DNA of 64,000 nucleotides from Larsenimonas rhizosphaerae (GTDB lineage: Bacteria; Pseudomonadota; Gammaproteobacteria; Pseudomonadales; Halomonadaceae). The stretch spans positions 2,115,513 to 2,179,512 of the forward strand of contig NZ_JAMLJK010000001.1 in the NCBI RefSeq assembly GCF_023700005.1, written 5' to 3'. Below the pieces are notes generated by a model. The model saw only the letters and a program-made list of their open reading frames with translations, searched no databases and was not told the origin of the DNA. The position numbers and the translations under genes are program-made. This document shows, piece after piece, positions 28,853 to 42,709 of this stretch (within the stretch, counting starts at the first letter, position 1; every line of letters starts with the position of its first letter).

Positions 28853-29860
28853 TTGAGCCAGAACGCCAGCAACGCACATCGCATTCTTCAGCTGTCGCTG
28901 GAACCCAACGACCCGATGAGACTGGCCAACCTGTGTGGTCAGCAGGACGAGCACCTGAAGCTCATTGAGGGCCGCCTTGACGTCACGGTCAGAAACCGTG
29001 GCAACGCCTTTCAGATTGCCGGCCCTCAGGTCAAGACCCGGGCAGCAGCCAATGTCATCGAACACCTGTATCGCGAAACGGCTACCGAAGAATTGTCACC
29101 GGACACGGTACACCTTTATCTTCAGGAATCAGGCATAGAGGCGCTGGAGGAAGAGGATGCCAGCGACGAGTCGGCCGGCGGTGTAGTGATCCGCACGCCA
29201 CGGGTCATGATCAAGCCTCGCGGTCTCAATCAGCAAAGCTACGTTCAGTCCATTCACGACAACGACATCAATTTCGGGATCGGCCCCGCCGGTACGGGCA
29301 AGACCTATCTGGCCGTGGCAGCGGCAGTTGAAGCACTCAACCTGCAGCAGGTACGTCGTATCCTGCTGGTACGACCAGCCGTTGAAGCCGGTGAAAAACT
29401 GGGCTTTCTGCCCGGCGATCTGGCTCAGAAGATCGACCCCTATCTTCGCCCCCTGTATGACGCCCTGTATGAAATGCTCGGGTTCGAGCAGGTAGGCAAA
29501 CTGATCGAGCGCCAGGTCATCGAGATCGCCCCACTGGCCTATATGCGTGGACGAACGCTCAATAACGCCTTCATCATTCTGGATGAAAGCCAGAACACTA
29601 CACGTGAACAGATGAAGATGTTTCTGACCCGGATCGGCTTTGGCTCCACGGCAGTCATTACCGGAGATGCGACGCAGGTCGATCTTCCCAAGGGGCAGGC
29701 GTCGGGCCTTATTCACGTCATGAAGATCCTGTCGGACGTTCCCGGCATCAGCCTGACCCACTTCGCCGCCAAGGATGTAGTGCGTCACCCGCTGGTTCAG
29801 CGCATCATCGAAGCGTATGAACGGTTTGAAGCCGGCCAGGAGGATCATTCACACGAATGA
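28853..29860 (+). CDS. ybeZ: PhoH-family ATPase YbeZ
   Basis: YbeZ is a PhoH-like P-loop ATPase associated with the endoribonuclease YbeY in ribosome maturation and RNA processing. It has 335 residues from a TTG start at 28853; the only nearby ATG (28840) is out of frame, and the TTG gives the family N-terminus ([20 protein letters not shown]). Walker A is GPAGTGKTY (144-152) and Walker B IILDESQN (241-248). It overlaps ybeY by four bases (ATGA). Confidence 0.92.
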   Translation: MSQNASNAHRILQLSLEPNDPMRLANLCGQQDEHLKLIEGRLDVTVRNRGNAFQIAGPQVKTRAAANVIEHLYRETATEELSPDTVHLYLQESGIEALEEEDASDESAGGVVIRTPRVMIKPRGLNQQSYVQSIHDNDINFGIGPAGTGKTYLAVAAAVEALNLQQVRRILLVRPAVEAGEKLGFLPGDLAQKIDPYLRPLYDALYEMLGFEQVGKLIERQVIEIAPLAYMRGRTLNNAFIILDESQNTTREQMKMFLTRIGFGSTAVITGDATQVDLPKGQASGLIHVMKILSDVPGISLTHFAAKDVVRHPLVQRIIEAYERFEAGQEDHSHE

Positions 29861-30348
29861 ACACCACCGCCTTGATTGACCGGCAGATTGCCACGGCATT
29901 TACACCACTGCCGGACGAGGACCAACTGACTCGATGGGTCGGCCTGGTTCTTGATACCGTCGGCATCGAAGATGAGCGGGAACTCACCCTGCGCTTTGTT
30001 GATGACGATGAAATGCGTGACCTCAATGCCACCTACCGCGGCAAGGATAAAAGCACCAATGTGCTGTCCTTTCCGTTCGAGGCCCCGGCCGGCATCGAGC
30101 TTCCCCTGCTGGGCGACTTGGTACTGAGCCCCCACGTGATTGACCGTGAGGCCCGCGAACAGGGCAAGACCCTGCAGGATCACTTTACACACATGGTGAT
30201 TCACGGCACCTTGCACCTATTGGGTTATGATCATATCGAGGATGCCGAGGCCGAGGAGATGGAAGCCATGGAGCGACGTCTTTTATCAGAACTCGGTATC
30301 CGCGACCCCTACCTGCCATCCAAAGAGGACGAGAGACCCCCCGAATGA
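29857..30348 (+). CDS. ybeY: Endoribonuclease YbeY
   Basis: YbeY is a zinc-dependent single-strand endoribonuclease needed for 16S rRNA 3'-end maturation and 70S quality control. It has 163 residues. The zinc site [11 protein letters not shown] supplies His116, His120 and His126. [10 protein letters not shown] and [12 protein letters not shown] are the other conserved family blocks. Start and stop overlap its neighbours by four bases each, so ybeZ-ybeY-ybeX are translationally coupled. Confidence 0.95.
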   Translation: MNTTALIDRQIATAFTPLPDEDQLTRWVGLVLDTVGIEDERELTLRFVDDDEMRDLNATYRGKDKSTNVLSFPFEAPAGIELPLLGDLVLSPHVIDREAREQGKTLQDHFTHMVIHGTLHLLGYDHIEDAEAEEMEAMERRLLSELGIRDPYLPSKEDERPPE

Positions 30349-31253
30349 GCGATGATCGATCGAGTAGCCAGGGCAGCAGATCCTGGCTCGACAAGTTGCT
30401 CGGTGCATTTTCCAGCGACAGCGAAGAACCCAGCTCGGTTGACGAGCTGAAACTTTTTCTTCGCGACGTCGGCACCCGCCTGAGCCTGGACCAGGACGGC
30501 ATGGCCATCATCGAAGGCGCGTTCGAAATCAGCGATCAACAGGCACGGGAAGCCATGATTCCCCGCTCCCAGATCGTTGCCATACGCGCCGACCAGTCCC
30601 CAGAGGACTTTCTCCCGATCATCATGGACAGCGCACATTCGCGTTATCCGGTGGTTGACGAGAATCTCGATGAGATTATTGGCCTGTTGCTCGTCAAGGA
30701 CCTGCTGCCCCTGATCATGCAAAGCCCGGAGGAGCGTGAAAGCCTTGATATACGCACCCTGCTGCGCCCGGCCATGTTCATCCCCGAATCCAAACGGCTG
30801 AATAACCTGCTCAAGGAGTTCAGGGATACCCGCAATCACATGGCGGTCGTGGTGGACGAGTACGGCGGCACCGCCGGTCTGGTCACCATCGAGGACATTC
30901 TCGAGCAAATCGTGGGTGATATCGAAGACGAGCACGATACGGATGAAGAAGACGATATTCGTGATCTCGGTGACGGGAGCTTTGCCGTCAAGGCCCTGAC
31001 CCCGATCGAGGACTTCAATGACCGCTTTGAAACGGAATTTTCCGACGAGGAATTCGATACCGTAGGCGGTCTTGTAATGCAGCGACTCGGTCATCTGCCT
31101 CGCCGGCTTGAATCGACCGACCTTAATCAGTGGCGCTTTACCGTGCTCAATGCCGATAATCGCCGGATTCGCCTGTTGAAGGCCACCCATATCGGGACCC
31201 AGGCAGCCGGGGCACCCAATGAATCCTCAACCGATTCACGAGATGACCACTGA
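30345..31253 (+). CDS. ybeX: CBS-domain protein YbeX/CorC
   Basis: YbeX (CorC) was linked to magnesium/cobalt efflux and more recently to ribosome maturation. It has 302 residues and no membrane-spanning DUF21 domain. Two CBS domains occupy about 65-190 ([66 protein letters not shown]). A CorC_HlyC/TerC-associated domain covers about 205-285. Its four-base overlap with ybeY and position before lnt match the E. coli order. Confidence 0.93.
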   Translation: MSDDRSSSQGSRSWLDKLLGAFSSDSEEPSSVDELKLFLRDVGTRLSLDQDGMAIIEGAFEISDQQAREAMIPRSQIVAIRADQSPEDFLPIIMDSAHSRYPVVDENLDEIIGLLLVKDLLPLIMQSPEERESLDIRTLLRPAMFIPESKRLNNLLKEFRDTRNHMAVVVDEYGGTAGLVTIEDILEQIVGDIEDEHDTDEEDDIRDLGDGSFAVKALTPIEDFNDRFETEFSDEEFDTVGGLVMQRLGHLPRRLESTDLNQWRFTVLNADNRRIRLLKATHIGTQAAGAPNESSTDSRDDH

Positions 31254-31259
31254 ATCGAG

Positions 31260-31277
31260 AGCCGCCCGCGGGCGGCT
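31260..31277. terminator. Palindromic hairpin after ybeX
   Basis: AGCCGCCCGCGGGCGGCT is an 18-base perfect palindrome six bases after the ybeX stop; folded, it leaves a small CGCG loop. There is no T-run, so termination would be weak. The remaining gap up to lnt (31278-31411) shows nothing else I can support. Confidence 0.4.
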
Positions 31278-31411
31278 TCCGATCCCCCGATCAGCGCACT
31301 AAAAGCCCGCTTCTCCACAGACACTCGTCTTCCCTTCCTGATATTCTCACCGTCTGTATGCACCGCCTGTCGGCGAGTAGCGCCCTGTATTGACCATCCA
31401 AAAGGCCATGT

Positions 31412-32947
31412 ATGGTATTTTCCGACCCGCTTGCCAGACGTACCTGGCTGGGCGATTTAACGGCGCTGGCCGCCGGCGCCCTGATGACCCTGACATTTGC
31501 TCCCTTTGATGCCTGGTGGCTGGCGCCGGTGCTGATGGCACTGGTCTATGCCAGCCTGCAACAGATTGCGCTGGGTCGCACCCTGTGGCGAGGCTGGCTG
31601 TTCGGGTTTGGCCTGTTTGGTGCCGGCACCTCCTGGGTCTATGTCTCGATCCATGATTACGGCTATACCGGAGTACCTCTGGCCATCCTGCTGACGGCAC
31701 TGTTTGCCGCCACTCTGGCCCTGTTTTATCTGATCACCTTCGGCCTGTATCGATATTGTCGACCACGCGGTGCAGTAAACCCGTGGGCCTTTGCCGGCAT
31801 CTGGGTACTGGGGGAAATGTTTCGAAGCTGGGCCTTTACCGGGTTTCCCTGGCTCTACCTCGGCAGTGCTCAGGTCGAGGCGCCCATTCGCAGTCTGGCA
31901 CCACTGGGGGGCGTTTATCTGCTGAGCCTGACCGTCGCACTTTCCGGTGGTCTGTTGTATCGCCTGGTAATTCGCAGGGCCTGGTTCAATGCCATACCGC
32001 TGCTGGTTATCTGGCTCGCGCCACTGGCACTGCCCACCCTGTGGGCGACGCCTACCGGCGCGCCCCACCAGGTGGCTCTGGTGCAGGGCAATCTTCCCCA
32101 GCTGGAAAAATGGACACCCGATGGGCAACGCACGGCGGCGAACACCTACGCCACCCTGACACGCGAGCAGGCCGGCGATGCCGATATTGTGATCTGGCCT
32201 GAAACCGCTCTTCCCATGCTGGATACCCAGGCCATGCCGTTTCTTGAACGCATTCAGGCGACTCTTGCGCCCGAGGCAGCACTTGTTACAGGCGTGGTAC
32301 AGCGTGATGTTGAAGGCCATTACTTCAATAGCGTGATGGCCCTGGGCAACGGAAATGGTACCTATCGCAAGGCTCATCTTGTTCCCTTTGGCGAGTACCT
32401 GCCGCTGGATTCAATGCTTCGCGGCGTGATTGATTTCTTCAACCTGCCCATGTCGAATTTCAAGGCCGGACCCGCGGCACCCGCGCCCCTCATGGCAGAC
32501 GGCCTGAAACTGGGGGTAGCCATCTGCTACGAGATTGTCTATCCGGACCTCGTTCGACAGCGGGCGGCCACGTCCGACGTGCTGCTGACGGTATCCAACG
32601 ACAGCTGGTTCGGTCACTCCATCGGCCCGTTGCAACACATGCAAATGGCTCAGCTACGCGCACTGGAAAACAACCGCTACCTGCTGCGCGCTACCAGCAA
32701 CGGCATGACGGCCATCGTCGGTCCCTCCGGCGAAATACTGGCCGAGGCACCGCGCTTTTCAAAACAGGTGCTGACCGGCTCGATCCGGGCAATGCACGGT
32801 GCCCCGCCCTTCACCTTCTGGGGAAGCTGGCCCGCCGGCATTCTGGCAACGCTGCTTGCACTGTCGGGCATCGCGGCACGCTGGCTGGAACGTCAGCGCC
32901 GCCGGCGCAAACGCCGGGAACAACAATTTCATGACGAGCTTTACTAA
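31412..32947 (+). CDS. lnt: Apolipoprotein N-acyltransferase
   Basis: Lnt adds the third acyl chain to the N-terminal cysteine of lipoproteins in the inner membrane. It has 511 residues (E. coli, 512). Six to seven hydrophobic segments fill residues 1-210, followed by a periplasmic nitrilase domain and a last membrane helix at about 465-485. The catalytic triad is visible as Glu264 (WPETALPML), Lys320 (YRKAHLVPFGEYLP) and Cys372 (VAICYEIVYPD). It lies 158 bases after ybeX and 3 bases before the next gene. Confidence 0.95.
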   Translation: MVFSDPLARRTWLGDLTALAAGALMTLTFAPFDAWWLAPVLMALVYASLQQIALGRTLWRGWLFGFGLFGAGTSWVYVSIHDYGYTGVPLAILLTALFAATLALFYLITFGLYRYCRPRGAVNPWAFAGIWVLGEMFRSWAFTGFPWLYLGSAQVEAPIRSLAPLGGVYLLSLTVALSGGLLYRLVIRRAWFNAIPLLVIWLAPLALPTLWATPTGAPHQVALVQGNLPQLEKWTPDGQRTAANTYATLTREQAGDADIVIWPETALPMLDTQAMPFLERIQATLAPEAALVTGVVQRDVEGHYFNSVMALGNGNGTYRKAHLVPFGEYLPLDSMLRGVIDFFNLPMSNFKAGPAAPAPLMADGLKLGVAICYEIVYPDLVRQRAATSDVLLTVSNDSWFGHSIGPLQHMQMAQLRALENNRYLLRATSNGMTAIVGPSGEILAEAPRFSKQVLTGSIRAMHGAPPFTFWGSWPAGILATLLALSGIAARWLERQRRRRKRREQQFHDELY

Positions 32948-32950
32948 GCC

Positions 32951-33685
32951 ATGCTGAATCTTCTCAAGACCTTTGCCCTGCCTCCGGGCATCTTTCTGGT
33001 AATACTGCTGATCATTCTGGTGCTGATGCCCAAATGGCCCCGCCTGATGCGGTGGCTGGGCATCGCCACCGTGGCTCTGTTCTGGGGGCTGTCCATGCCT
33101 CCCGTCGCCAGTCTGTTGCTCAAACCGATCGAGCATATCGGTCCATCAAGTGTCGCGCAGTGGAAAAGCGCGGAAGCCATCGTGGTCCTGGGTGGAGGGC
33201 GCGATTACGGCGCCCCTGAACTGGGATGGAAGGACCGCACCAACCCCTCCTCGCTCCAGCGGCTGGATGAAGGGGCACGTATTGCTCGTCGGACCGGCCT
33301 GCCGATACTGCTGTCCGGCGGTGGCAAACAGGGGTGGACAATAAAATCAGAAGCACAGTTGATGGAGCGCAGTCTGGAGCAGGAGTTCGGCATGAGCGCT
33401 CGCTGGCTTGAAAACAACAGCAGCAATACCGAACAAAATGCTCAGTACAGTGCCAGGATACTGAAAAAGGCCGATATCAAGCGCATTGTGCTGGTCACCA
33501 CGGCTTATCACATGCCGCGAGCCATGCATAATTTCGAAAAGGAAGGGCTGGACGTTGTGCCTGCGCCAGTCGGTTTTTCCAGCGATATTTCCGGTGGCGA
33601 AATGTGGTGGGCCCCGCAGCTTGACAGCCTGGCTCGCAGCCAGCTGGCCCTGCACGAATACATGGGAAGGCTGGCCGGGCGATAA
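32951..33685 (+). CDS. ElyC/SanA/YdcF family membrane protein
   Basis: This is a DUF218-family envelope protein of 244 residues. Two N-terminal membrane helices (about 12-28 and 35-55) are followed by a Rossmann-like DUF218 domain with IVVLGGGRDYGAPE, GLPILLSGGGKQG, NNSSNTEQNAQ and ITTAYHMPRA-type motifs (here VTTAYHMPRAM). The closest match by layout is ElyC, which affects undecaprenyl phosphate and peptidoglycan synthesis; that specific role is inference. It starts 3 bases after lnt, so it is probably co-transcribed. Confidence 0.82.
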   Translation: MLNLLKTFALPPGIFLVILLIILVLMPKWPRLMRWLGIATVALFWGLSMPPVASLLLKPIEHIGPSSVAQWKSAEAIVVLGGGRDYGAPELGWKDRTNPSSLQRLDEGARIARRTGLPILLSGGGKQGWTIKSEAQLMERSLEQEFGMSARWLENNSSNTEQNAQYSARILKKADIKRIVLVTTAYHMPRAMHNFEKEGLDVVPAPVGFSSDISGGEMWWAPQLDSLARSQLALHEYMGRLAGR

Positions 33686-33704
33686 AGGGCCCGGCCCTGA
33701 CAGA

Positions 33705-34241
33705 CTAACCGACGCGGATGCTGTCTCGCTTGAAGTAACGATGACCACAGCCATGACAGGCCTCCAGCAGGCTGGACGTGGTAAAGGTGACCGTTTGGTC
33801 ACAATGCACACAGCGCATCCGCCCGGGAAGAGCCAGTTCCCCCTCGCAGTAGTCAGCCTGGGCGGCTTCCAGGTCATCATTGAAACGGTATTGATCGATA
33901 GCGGTACGATCAGCCATGGAAAACAGGGCCTGACGCAGCCGGTTCGACAGGTAATCCAGATCGATGCCCATCCACTGCGCCAGCCCGCCCCCGCCTTCAG
34001 CCATGAAATGGCCGAACTGGCGGACATCCCGCTCAAGCCAGGCCCGCAGCAACGATAGCTCGTCCCTGGTAAACTCCTCGACGTCAGCTTCAAAGGCAAT
34101 GATTTCGTCCAGCTCGCGCGCAAGCCCCTCCTTCGACCAGCGTGAGGTATCCTCCCGCTGTTGCTCGCGCTCCCCAAACCGGGACATGGAACGCTCGTAA
34201 GCGTCCTTCAAACGCTGCTGACGATCCGGCTGATTGTTCAT
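33705..34241 (-). CDS. ybeL: YbeL-like zinc-ribbon protein (DUF1451)
   Basis: This is a 178-residue cytoplasmic protein of the YbeL/DUF1451 family, function unknown. The N-terminal two thirds are charged and helical (SRWSKEGLARELDEIIAFE, LERDVRQFGHFMAEGGGG). The C-terminus is a zinc ribbon with two CxxC pairs (RCVHCDQTVTF and EACHGCGHRYF). It is divergent from leuS, as ybeL is in E. coli, which supports the assignment. Confidence 0.85.
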   Translation of the reverse strand: MNNQPDRQQRLKDAYERSMSRFGEREQQREDTSRWSKEGLARELDEIIAFEADVEEFTRDELSLLRAWLERDVRQFGHFMAEGGGGLAQWMGIDLDYLSNRLRQALFSMADRTAIDQYRFNDDLEAAQADYCEGELALPGRMRCVHCDQTVTFTTSSLLEACHGCGHRYFKRDSIRVG

Positions 34242-34327
34242 GACCTCACTCCTCTGGTGACTCCCCTACCTGTCGGTCGCCGACTGGGGTATGCTTGTGG
34301 CCCTGCGGGCCAGACCCTGTGGGGATA

Positions 34328-37067
<2,740 letters not shown>

Positions 37068-37118
37068 TTATCGTGCGCCGGGCGACCCTGCCCGGCGGAT
37101 TGATGCAAGGAGGCTTTG

Positions 37119-37661
37119 ATGAATCGACGTGCATGGCTGGCCGGCACGGCAGGACTTGCAGCAGCGCTGACCCTCAGCGCATGCGGTTTTCAGCTGCGAG
37201 GCTATCAGGATGCGGCGCTGCCCTTCAGCACACTGGCCGTACAGTCACGGGATGGGGGTGGGCCGCGGGATTACGCCTACAAGTCCGTAGTCGACACGCT
37301 TGAAGGTACCAATGTCGCTATTGACAGCAATGCCCCGCTGACGCTGAACCTGGGCAGTGAATCGTTCTCCGAACATGAGCTGACCTTTGGCGATGTCGGC
37401 AGTCAGGAGCGGGAAGTCACCTACACCCTGCCCTGGTCAGTGCAACGCAGTGAGGACGGTGCCTACCTGGCTGACCAGCAGACCGTGGAAGCCACCGGAA
37501 CGTACACCACCAGCACGGACCGACTTCTGTCGCGCGACAACCAGCGTAATGATCTCGAGAGACAGCTGCGCGAAGAAGCGTCCCATCAACTGATCGAGCG
37601 CCTGCAGGCCCTGGATACTACTGCCGTTTCCGATGAAAGTCTTTCCCGACAAACTCGCTGA
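37119..37661 (+). CDS. lptE: LPS-assembly lipoprotein LptE
   Basis: LptE is the outer-membrane lipoprotein that plugs the LptD barrel and delivers lipopolysaccharide to the cell surface. It has 180 residues. A lipoprotein signal peptide ends at the lipobox LSAC with Cys22, and the mature start CGFQLRGYQ is typical. AAGGAGG at 37107-37113, five bases before the ATG, decides the start over the in-frame TTG at 37116. The last 29 bases overlap holA. Confidence 0.92.
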   Translation: MNRRAWLAGTAGLAAALTLSACGFQLRGYQDAALPFSTLAVQSRDGGGPRDYAYKSVVDTLEGTNVAIDSNAPLTLNLGSESFSEHELTFGDVGSQEREVTYTLPWSVQRSEDGAYLADQQTVEATGTYTTSTDRLLSRDNQRNDLERQLREEASHQLIERLQALDTTAVSDESLSRQTR

Positions 37662-38697
37662 ACAGCTGGGCAAGTCTCTCGCCCCGATTTACCTGGTGGC
37701 GGGAGATGAGCCACTGATCCACATGGAAACCTGTGACCGAATTCGGGCAGCAGCCCGGAACGCAGGGATAGAGGAACGCGACGTCATGCACGTCGAGCCT
37801 CAGTTTTCATGGGGCCAGTTGCTGGAAAGCGCCAATGCCCTGTCGCTGTTTTCCTCTCGCAAGCTGATCGAGGTTCGCCTCGGCAATCAGTCTCCCGGTC
37901 AGGAAGGTGGCAAGGTTCTTGCGGAGTACGCTCAGTCGGCCAGCCATGACAACGTGCTGTTGATTACGGCCGGACGCCTTGATCGCAAGGTGCAGCAGAG
38001 TGCCTGGTTCAAGGCCGTCGACAAGGCCGGCATTTTTGTCCCGATTTGGCCGGTGGATCATCAGCGCATGGGATACTGGATCCGTGATCGGGCACAACGA
38101 GTGGAGTTGGAACTGTTGCCTGAAGCCGCCCAGTTACTGGCAGACCGCATCGAGGGCAACCTGCTGGCGGCCGATCAGGAGTTGACCAAGCTGCGCCTGC
38201 TGTATCCGGCAGGCAGCCGGCTGACAGCCGAGGCCATCGCGGCAGGCGTCGAGGACAGCGCCCGATTTGATGTCTTCACCCTGACGGATGCCTGCCTGCT
38301 CGGCGAGCGTGATCGCAGCGTACGCATCGTGCAGGGACTGAAGGCAGAAGGTATCGAAGCGCCGGTGGTTCTGTGGGCACTGGGGCGGGAGCTGCGCACG
38401 CTACTGTCACTGCGTCAACTGCTCGATCAGGGCCAGAGCCTTGAACATGCCTGCAAGGCCCAACGGCCGATGATCCCTGAAAAGCGTCGCCCAGCCTATC
38501 AAAAGGCGCTCGGCAGGCTGCCGCACAAGCGGCTCAACAAGTTACTGCTGTTCGCTCAGCGCATAGACCAGTCCATCAAGGGAGCGCATCCGCTACCGAC
38601 CTGGGATGCTCTGGCCGATCTGGCGCTGACCCTTGCCGGTGGCAAGGGCCTGCTTGCCGAATGGGCAGGTGCCTACACCAGTCAGACTTCCTCCTAG
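37633..38697 (+). CDS. holA: DNA polymerase III delta subunit
   Basis: HolA is the clamp-loader subunit that opens the beta sliding clamp. It has 354 residues. The N-terminal MKVFPDKLAEQLGKSLAPIY and LVAGDEPLIHMETCDRIR are characteristic; LFSSRKLIEVRLG matches the beta-contact region, and the C-terminal collar domain carries LRTLLSLRQLL and KRRPAYQKALGRL. It begins inside the lptE coding region and ends with a four-base overlap with the stop of the lacI-type gene on the other strand. Confidence 0.93.
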   Translation: MKVFPDKLAEQLGKSLAPIYLVAGDEPLIHMETCDRIRAAARNAGIEERDVMHVEPQFSWGQLLESANALSLFSSRKLIEVRLGNQSPGQEGGKVLAEYAQSASHDNVLLITAGRLDRKVQQSAWFKAVDKAGIFVPIWPVDHQRMGYWIRDRAQRVELELLPEAAQLLADRIEGNLLAADQELTKLRLLYPAGSRLTAEAIAAGVEDSARFDVFTLTDACLLGERDRSVRIVQGLKAEGIEAPVVLWALGRELRTLLSLRQLLDQGQSLEHACKAQRPMIPEKRRPAYQKALGRLPHKRLNKLLLFAQRIDQSIKGAHPLPTWDALADLALTLAGGKGLLAEWAGAYTSQTSS

Positions 38698-39764
38698 CCG
38701 GCAACGGCGGGACAGGTATCCCCGACAATCAACCAGGTTGGCAGTATCACCTGCTCCTGGTCGCTCTGATCGATAACCATCAAGGCCGCCAGCCGTCCCT
38801 TGGCCCGACTGTTCTGATAGACCGTGGTCAGTATCGGCCGACGCTGCTGGCCTTCCGGAATGCCGTCGAATCCGGTCACTGCCAGCGCCCCCGGCACATC
38901 GATACCGCGCTGCTCTGCAATGGCCAGTACCGTCAGTGCCAGCTGGTCTGACATGCACAGCACCAGGTCCGGAGCATCCTCGCTCAACAGAGCCTCCACC
39001 ACCGACACCGCCTCTGTAAAGGTATTGCTTTTCACGTTCCACACCGGCACCTGTTGCGGATCATGACCGGCCGCCAACAAGGCCTCATCAAAACCTGCCA
39101 GACGCTGATACGCCATGGTATTGGGCTCCATTGCAACCTGATCACGGTCATAACGCCCGGAAGACATTTCAAGTGACATGCAAAGCGCCAGTATTGCAGG
39201 GCGACGCGCTCCGCTTGCCAGCGCAAACTCCCCGATCATGTTCGACGCCGCCTGATCATCGATCTGCACGGAAGGAATATCATCCTGACGCATGTCAATC
39301 GTGACCGCCGGGCTGAAATCACCACGGGCCAGCGCAGCGGAGGTCGTGGTGGGCAGAGACCCATACACCAGGTAGCCATCCGAGATGCCATTGAATTCGT
39401 TACGAATCTCCTGACTGGCTGACTGGGTCAGCAGCAGCATGCGATACCCGTGCAAATCCAGCACCTCCGAGATACCAGACAGAAACTCGCTGGCCACACT
39501 ATCTGTCAGGCTGTGACTCAGGTTATCGGCCAGCATGATCCCGATAATGCGACTCTGGCCGGTGCGCAGGCTACGACCAAGACTGTCCGGGCCCTGATAA
39601 CCCAGCGCACGGGAAGCTGCCAGCACCTCTTCACGCAATTGACTGGATAACTGGTCAGGGCGGTTAAAGGCATTGGAAACGGTAGCGGTGGAGATATTCA
39701 GATAAGCAGCGACGGATTTCAGCGTAGCTCGCCGAGGGGCCGTAGCATTCCTTTGCTTTTTCAA
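38694..39764 (-). CDS. LacI-family regulator of the alpha-glucoside locus
   Basis: This is a LacI/GalR repressor of 356 residues. The helix-turn-helix is RRATLKSVAAYLNISTATVSNAFNRP (about 11-36, quoted in part: ATLKSVAAYLNISTATVSNA), followed by a periplasmic-binding-like ligand domain (IIGIMLADNLSHSLTDSV, LAVTGFDGIPEG). It uses TTG 39764 with AGAGAG six bases upstream; the nearby ATG at 39780 is out of frame. It is the last gene on the strand of the ABC transporter and glucosidase. It probably binds the two CTTAAWCGWTTAAG palindromes at 45851 and 45962 and releases them on an alpha-glucoside. It is similar in role to AglR/ThuR/MalR types. Confidence 0.88.
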   Translation of the reverse strand: MKKQRNATAPRRATLKSVAAYLNISTATVSNAFNRPDQLSSQLREEVLAASRALGYQGPDSLGRSLRTGQSRIIGIMLADNLSHSLTDSVASEFLSGISEVLDLHGYRMLLLTQSASQEIRNEFNGISDGYLVYGSLPTTTSAALARGDFSPAVTIDMRQDDIPSVQIDDQAASNMIGEFALASGARRPAILALCMSLEMSSGRYDRDQVAMEPNTMAYQRLAGFDEALLAAGHDPQQVPVWNVKSNTFTEAVSVVEALLSEDAPDLVLCMSDQLALTVLAIAEQRGIDVPGALAVTGFDGIPEGQQRRPILTTVYQNSRAKGRLAALMVIDQSDQEQVILPTWLIVGDTCPAVAG

Positions 39765-39817
39765 TCGAAGCTCTCTTCATGAGGGGGCTACCCAAGTATG
39801 CAACCACACTCGATCGT

Positions 39818-39850
39818 CAAACAAGGCAGGGCCGATAAATCCGCCCTGCC
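39818..39850 (-). terminator. Rho-independent terminator after the alpha-glucosidase
   Basis: On the minus strand GGCAGGGC (39850-39843) pairs with GCCCTGCC (39832-39825) around a 10-base loop and is followed by TTGTTTG. It separates the uptake/hydrolysis operon from the downstream lacI-type gene, which may depend on read-through or on its own promoter. Confidence 0.65.
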
Positions 39851-39856
39851 CTGATC

Positions 39857-41473
<1,617 letters not shown>

Positions 41474-41523
41474 GATGTTACTCTCCCGGGACAGTTCAAA
41501 AGACTGCCCTTGATTGATGTATT

Positions 41524-41566
41524 GCCCGGGATGGTGCATCCGGGCGCTTGCACTGCGAGTCAGTGC
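41524..41566 (-). repeat. Two hairpins between the ABC ATPase and glucosidase genes
   Basis: GCACT/AGTGC (41550-41554 with 41562-41566) and a stronger GCCCGG-ATG/CAT-CCGGGC stem with one bulge (41524-41545) lie in the 101-base gap. Neither has a T-run. They could stabilise the upstream messenger or set a different expression level for the glucosidase. Confidence 0.45.
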
Positions 41567-41574
41567 GAGATCCT

Positions 41575-42675
41575 TTATTGACGATCGGCGCCGGTACGCG
41601 CCAGGGCACGCTCATCGCTGTCAAACAGGTGAACATGCTGCGGGTCCAGATGAAGTGACACCGTATCCCCGCGCGTGATGGGCGTTGCCGCCTCGACACG
41701 ACTGGTCAGGAAGGTATCCGTCGCGTTATCCAGATAGATGCAGCACTCATTCCCCAGATATTCGACATTTACCACATCAAACCGGTTGTCTCCTTCGGGA
41801 TCACCGGGCTGAAGGTGTTCAGGGCGAATACCCAGTGACAGGGATGCTCCTCTTGCGACATCCCGAGCCTGGAATGGCAGATCGATATCCCCCAGCCCAG
41901 GTACGTTGACACGACATCCGGTATCGGTGGCATCAACCAGAGTAGCCGCCATGAAGTTCATCGCCGGAGACCCGATGAATCCCGCCACGAATTTTGATGC
42001 CGGACGCTCATAAAGCGTGCGGGGCGACCCTACCTGCTCGATATGGCCGGCACGTAATACGACGATCTTGTCTGCCAGCGTCATGGCTTCCACCTGATCG
42101 TGGGTGACATAGATCATGGTCGAGCCCAGCCGGCCATGCAGCCGCGCTATCTCGTTGCGCATCTGCACGCGCAGTGAGGCATCCAGGTTGGAAAGCGGCT
42201 CATCAAACAGAAGAATGCCAGGCTCACGGGCCATGGCACGCCCCATGGCGACCCGCTGTCGCTGACCGCCGGAGAGCGCCTTGGGCTTGCGCTCAAGCAA
42301 GGGCTCAAGCTGAAGGATGCGGGCCGTTTCATTGATGCGCTCAGCCACGGTTTCCTTGCCTGCCTTTTCAAGCTTGAGGCCGAAGGCCATGTTGTCGTAA
42401 ACACTCATGTGCGGATAAAGCGCATAGGACTGAAAGACCATCCCCACGCCCCGCTCCTGCGGAGTCAGGTTATTGACCCGCTGATCCCCGATCATCAGAT
42501 CACCGTCCGTAATGGATTCAAGACCGGCGATCAACCGCAGCAACGTGGACTTGCCGCAGCCGGAAGGCCCGACAAACACCACAAACTCACCATCTTCAAT
42601 ACTCAACGACACGCCATTGATGACATGGGTACTACCAAAGCGCTTACTGACATGATCAAGCTGTACGCTGGCCAT
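41575..42675 (-). CDS. ugpC: Sugar ABC transporter ATP-binding protein
   Basis: This is the MalK/UgpC/MsmK-type ATPase that powers alpha-glucoside import. It has 366 residues. Walker A is GPSGCGKST (36-44), the signature is [19 protein letters not shown], and Walker B is [12 protein letters not shown]. The C-terminal third is the regulatory OB-fold (TOBE) domain with [17 protein letters not shown] lies seven bases before the ATG. It sits between the permease and glucosidase genes. Such ATPases are sometimes shared by several sugar importers. Confidence 0.93.
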   Translation of the reverse strand: MASVQLDHVSKRFGSTHVINGVSLSIEDGEFVVFVGPSGCGKSTLLRLIAGLESITDGDLMIGDQRVNNLTPQERGVGMVFQSYALYPHMSVYDNMAFGLKLEKAGKETVAERINETARILQLEPLLERKPKALSGGQRQRVAMGRAMAREPGILLFDEPLSNLDASLRVQMRNEIARLHGRLGSTMIYVTHDQVEAMTLADKIVVLRAGHIEQVGSPRTLYERPASKFVAGFIGSPAMNFMAATLVDATDTGCRVNVPGLGDIDLPFQARDVARGASLSLGIRPEHLQPGDPEGDNRFDVVNVEYLGNECCIYLDNATDTFLTSRVEAATPITRGDTVSLHLDPQHVHLFDSDERALARTGADRQ

Positions 42676-42709
42676 GGCTACTCCTGTTTATCCTGCCCGA
42701 AAGTGGGAA

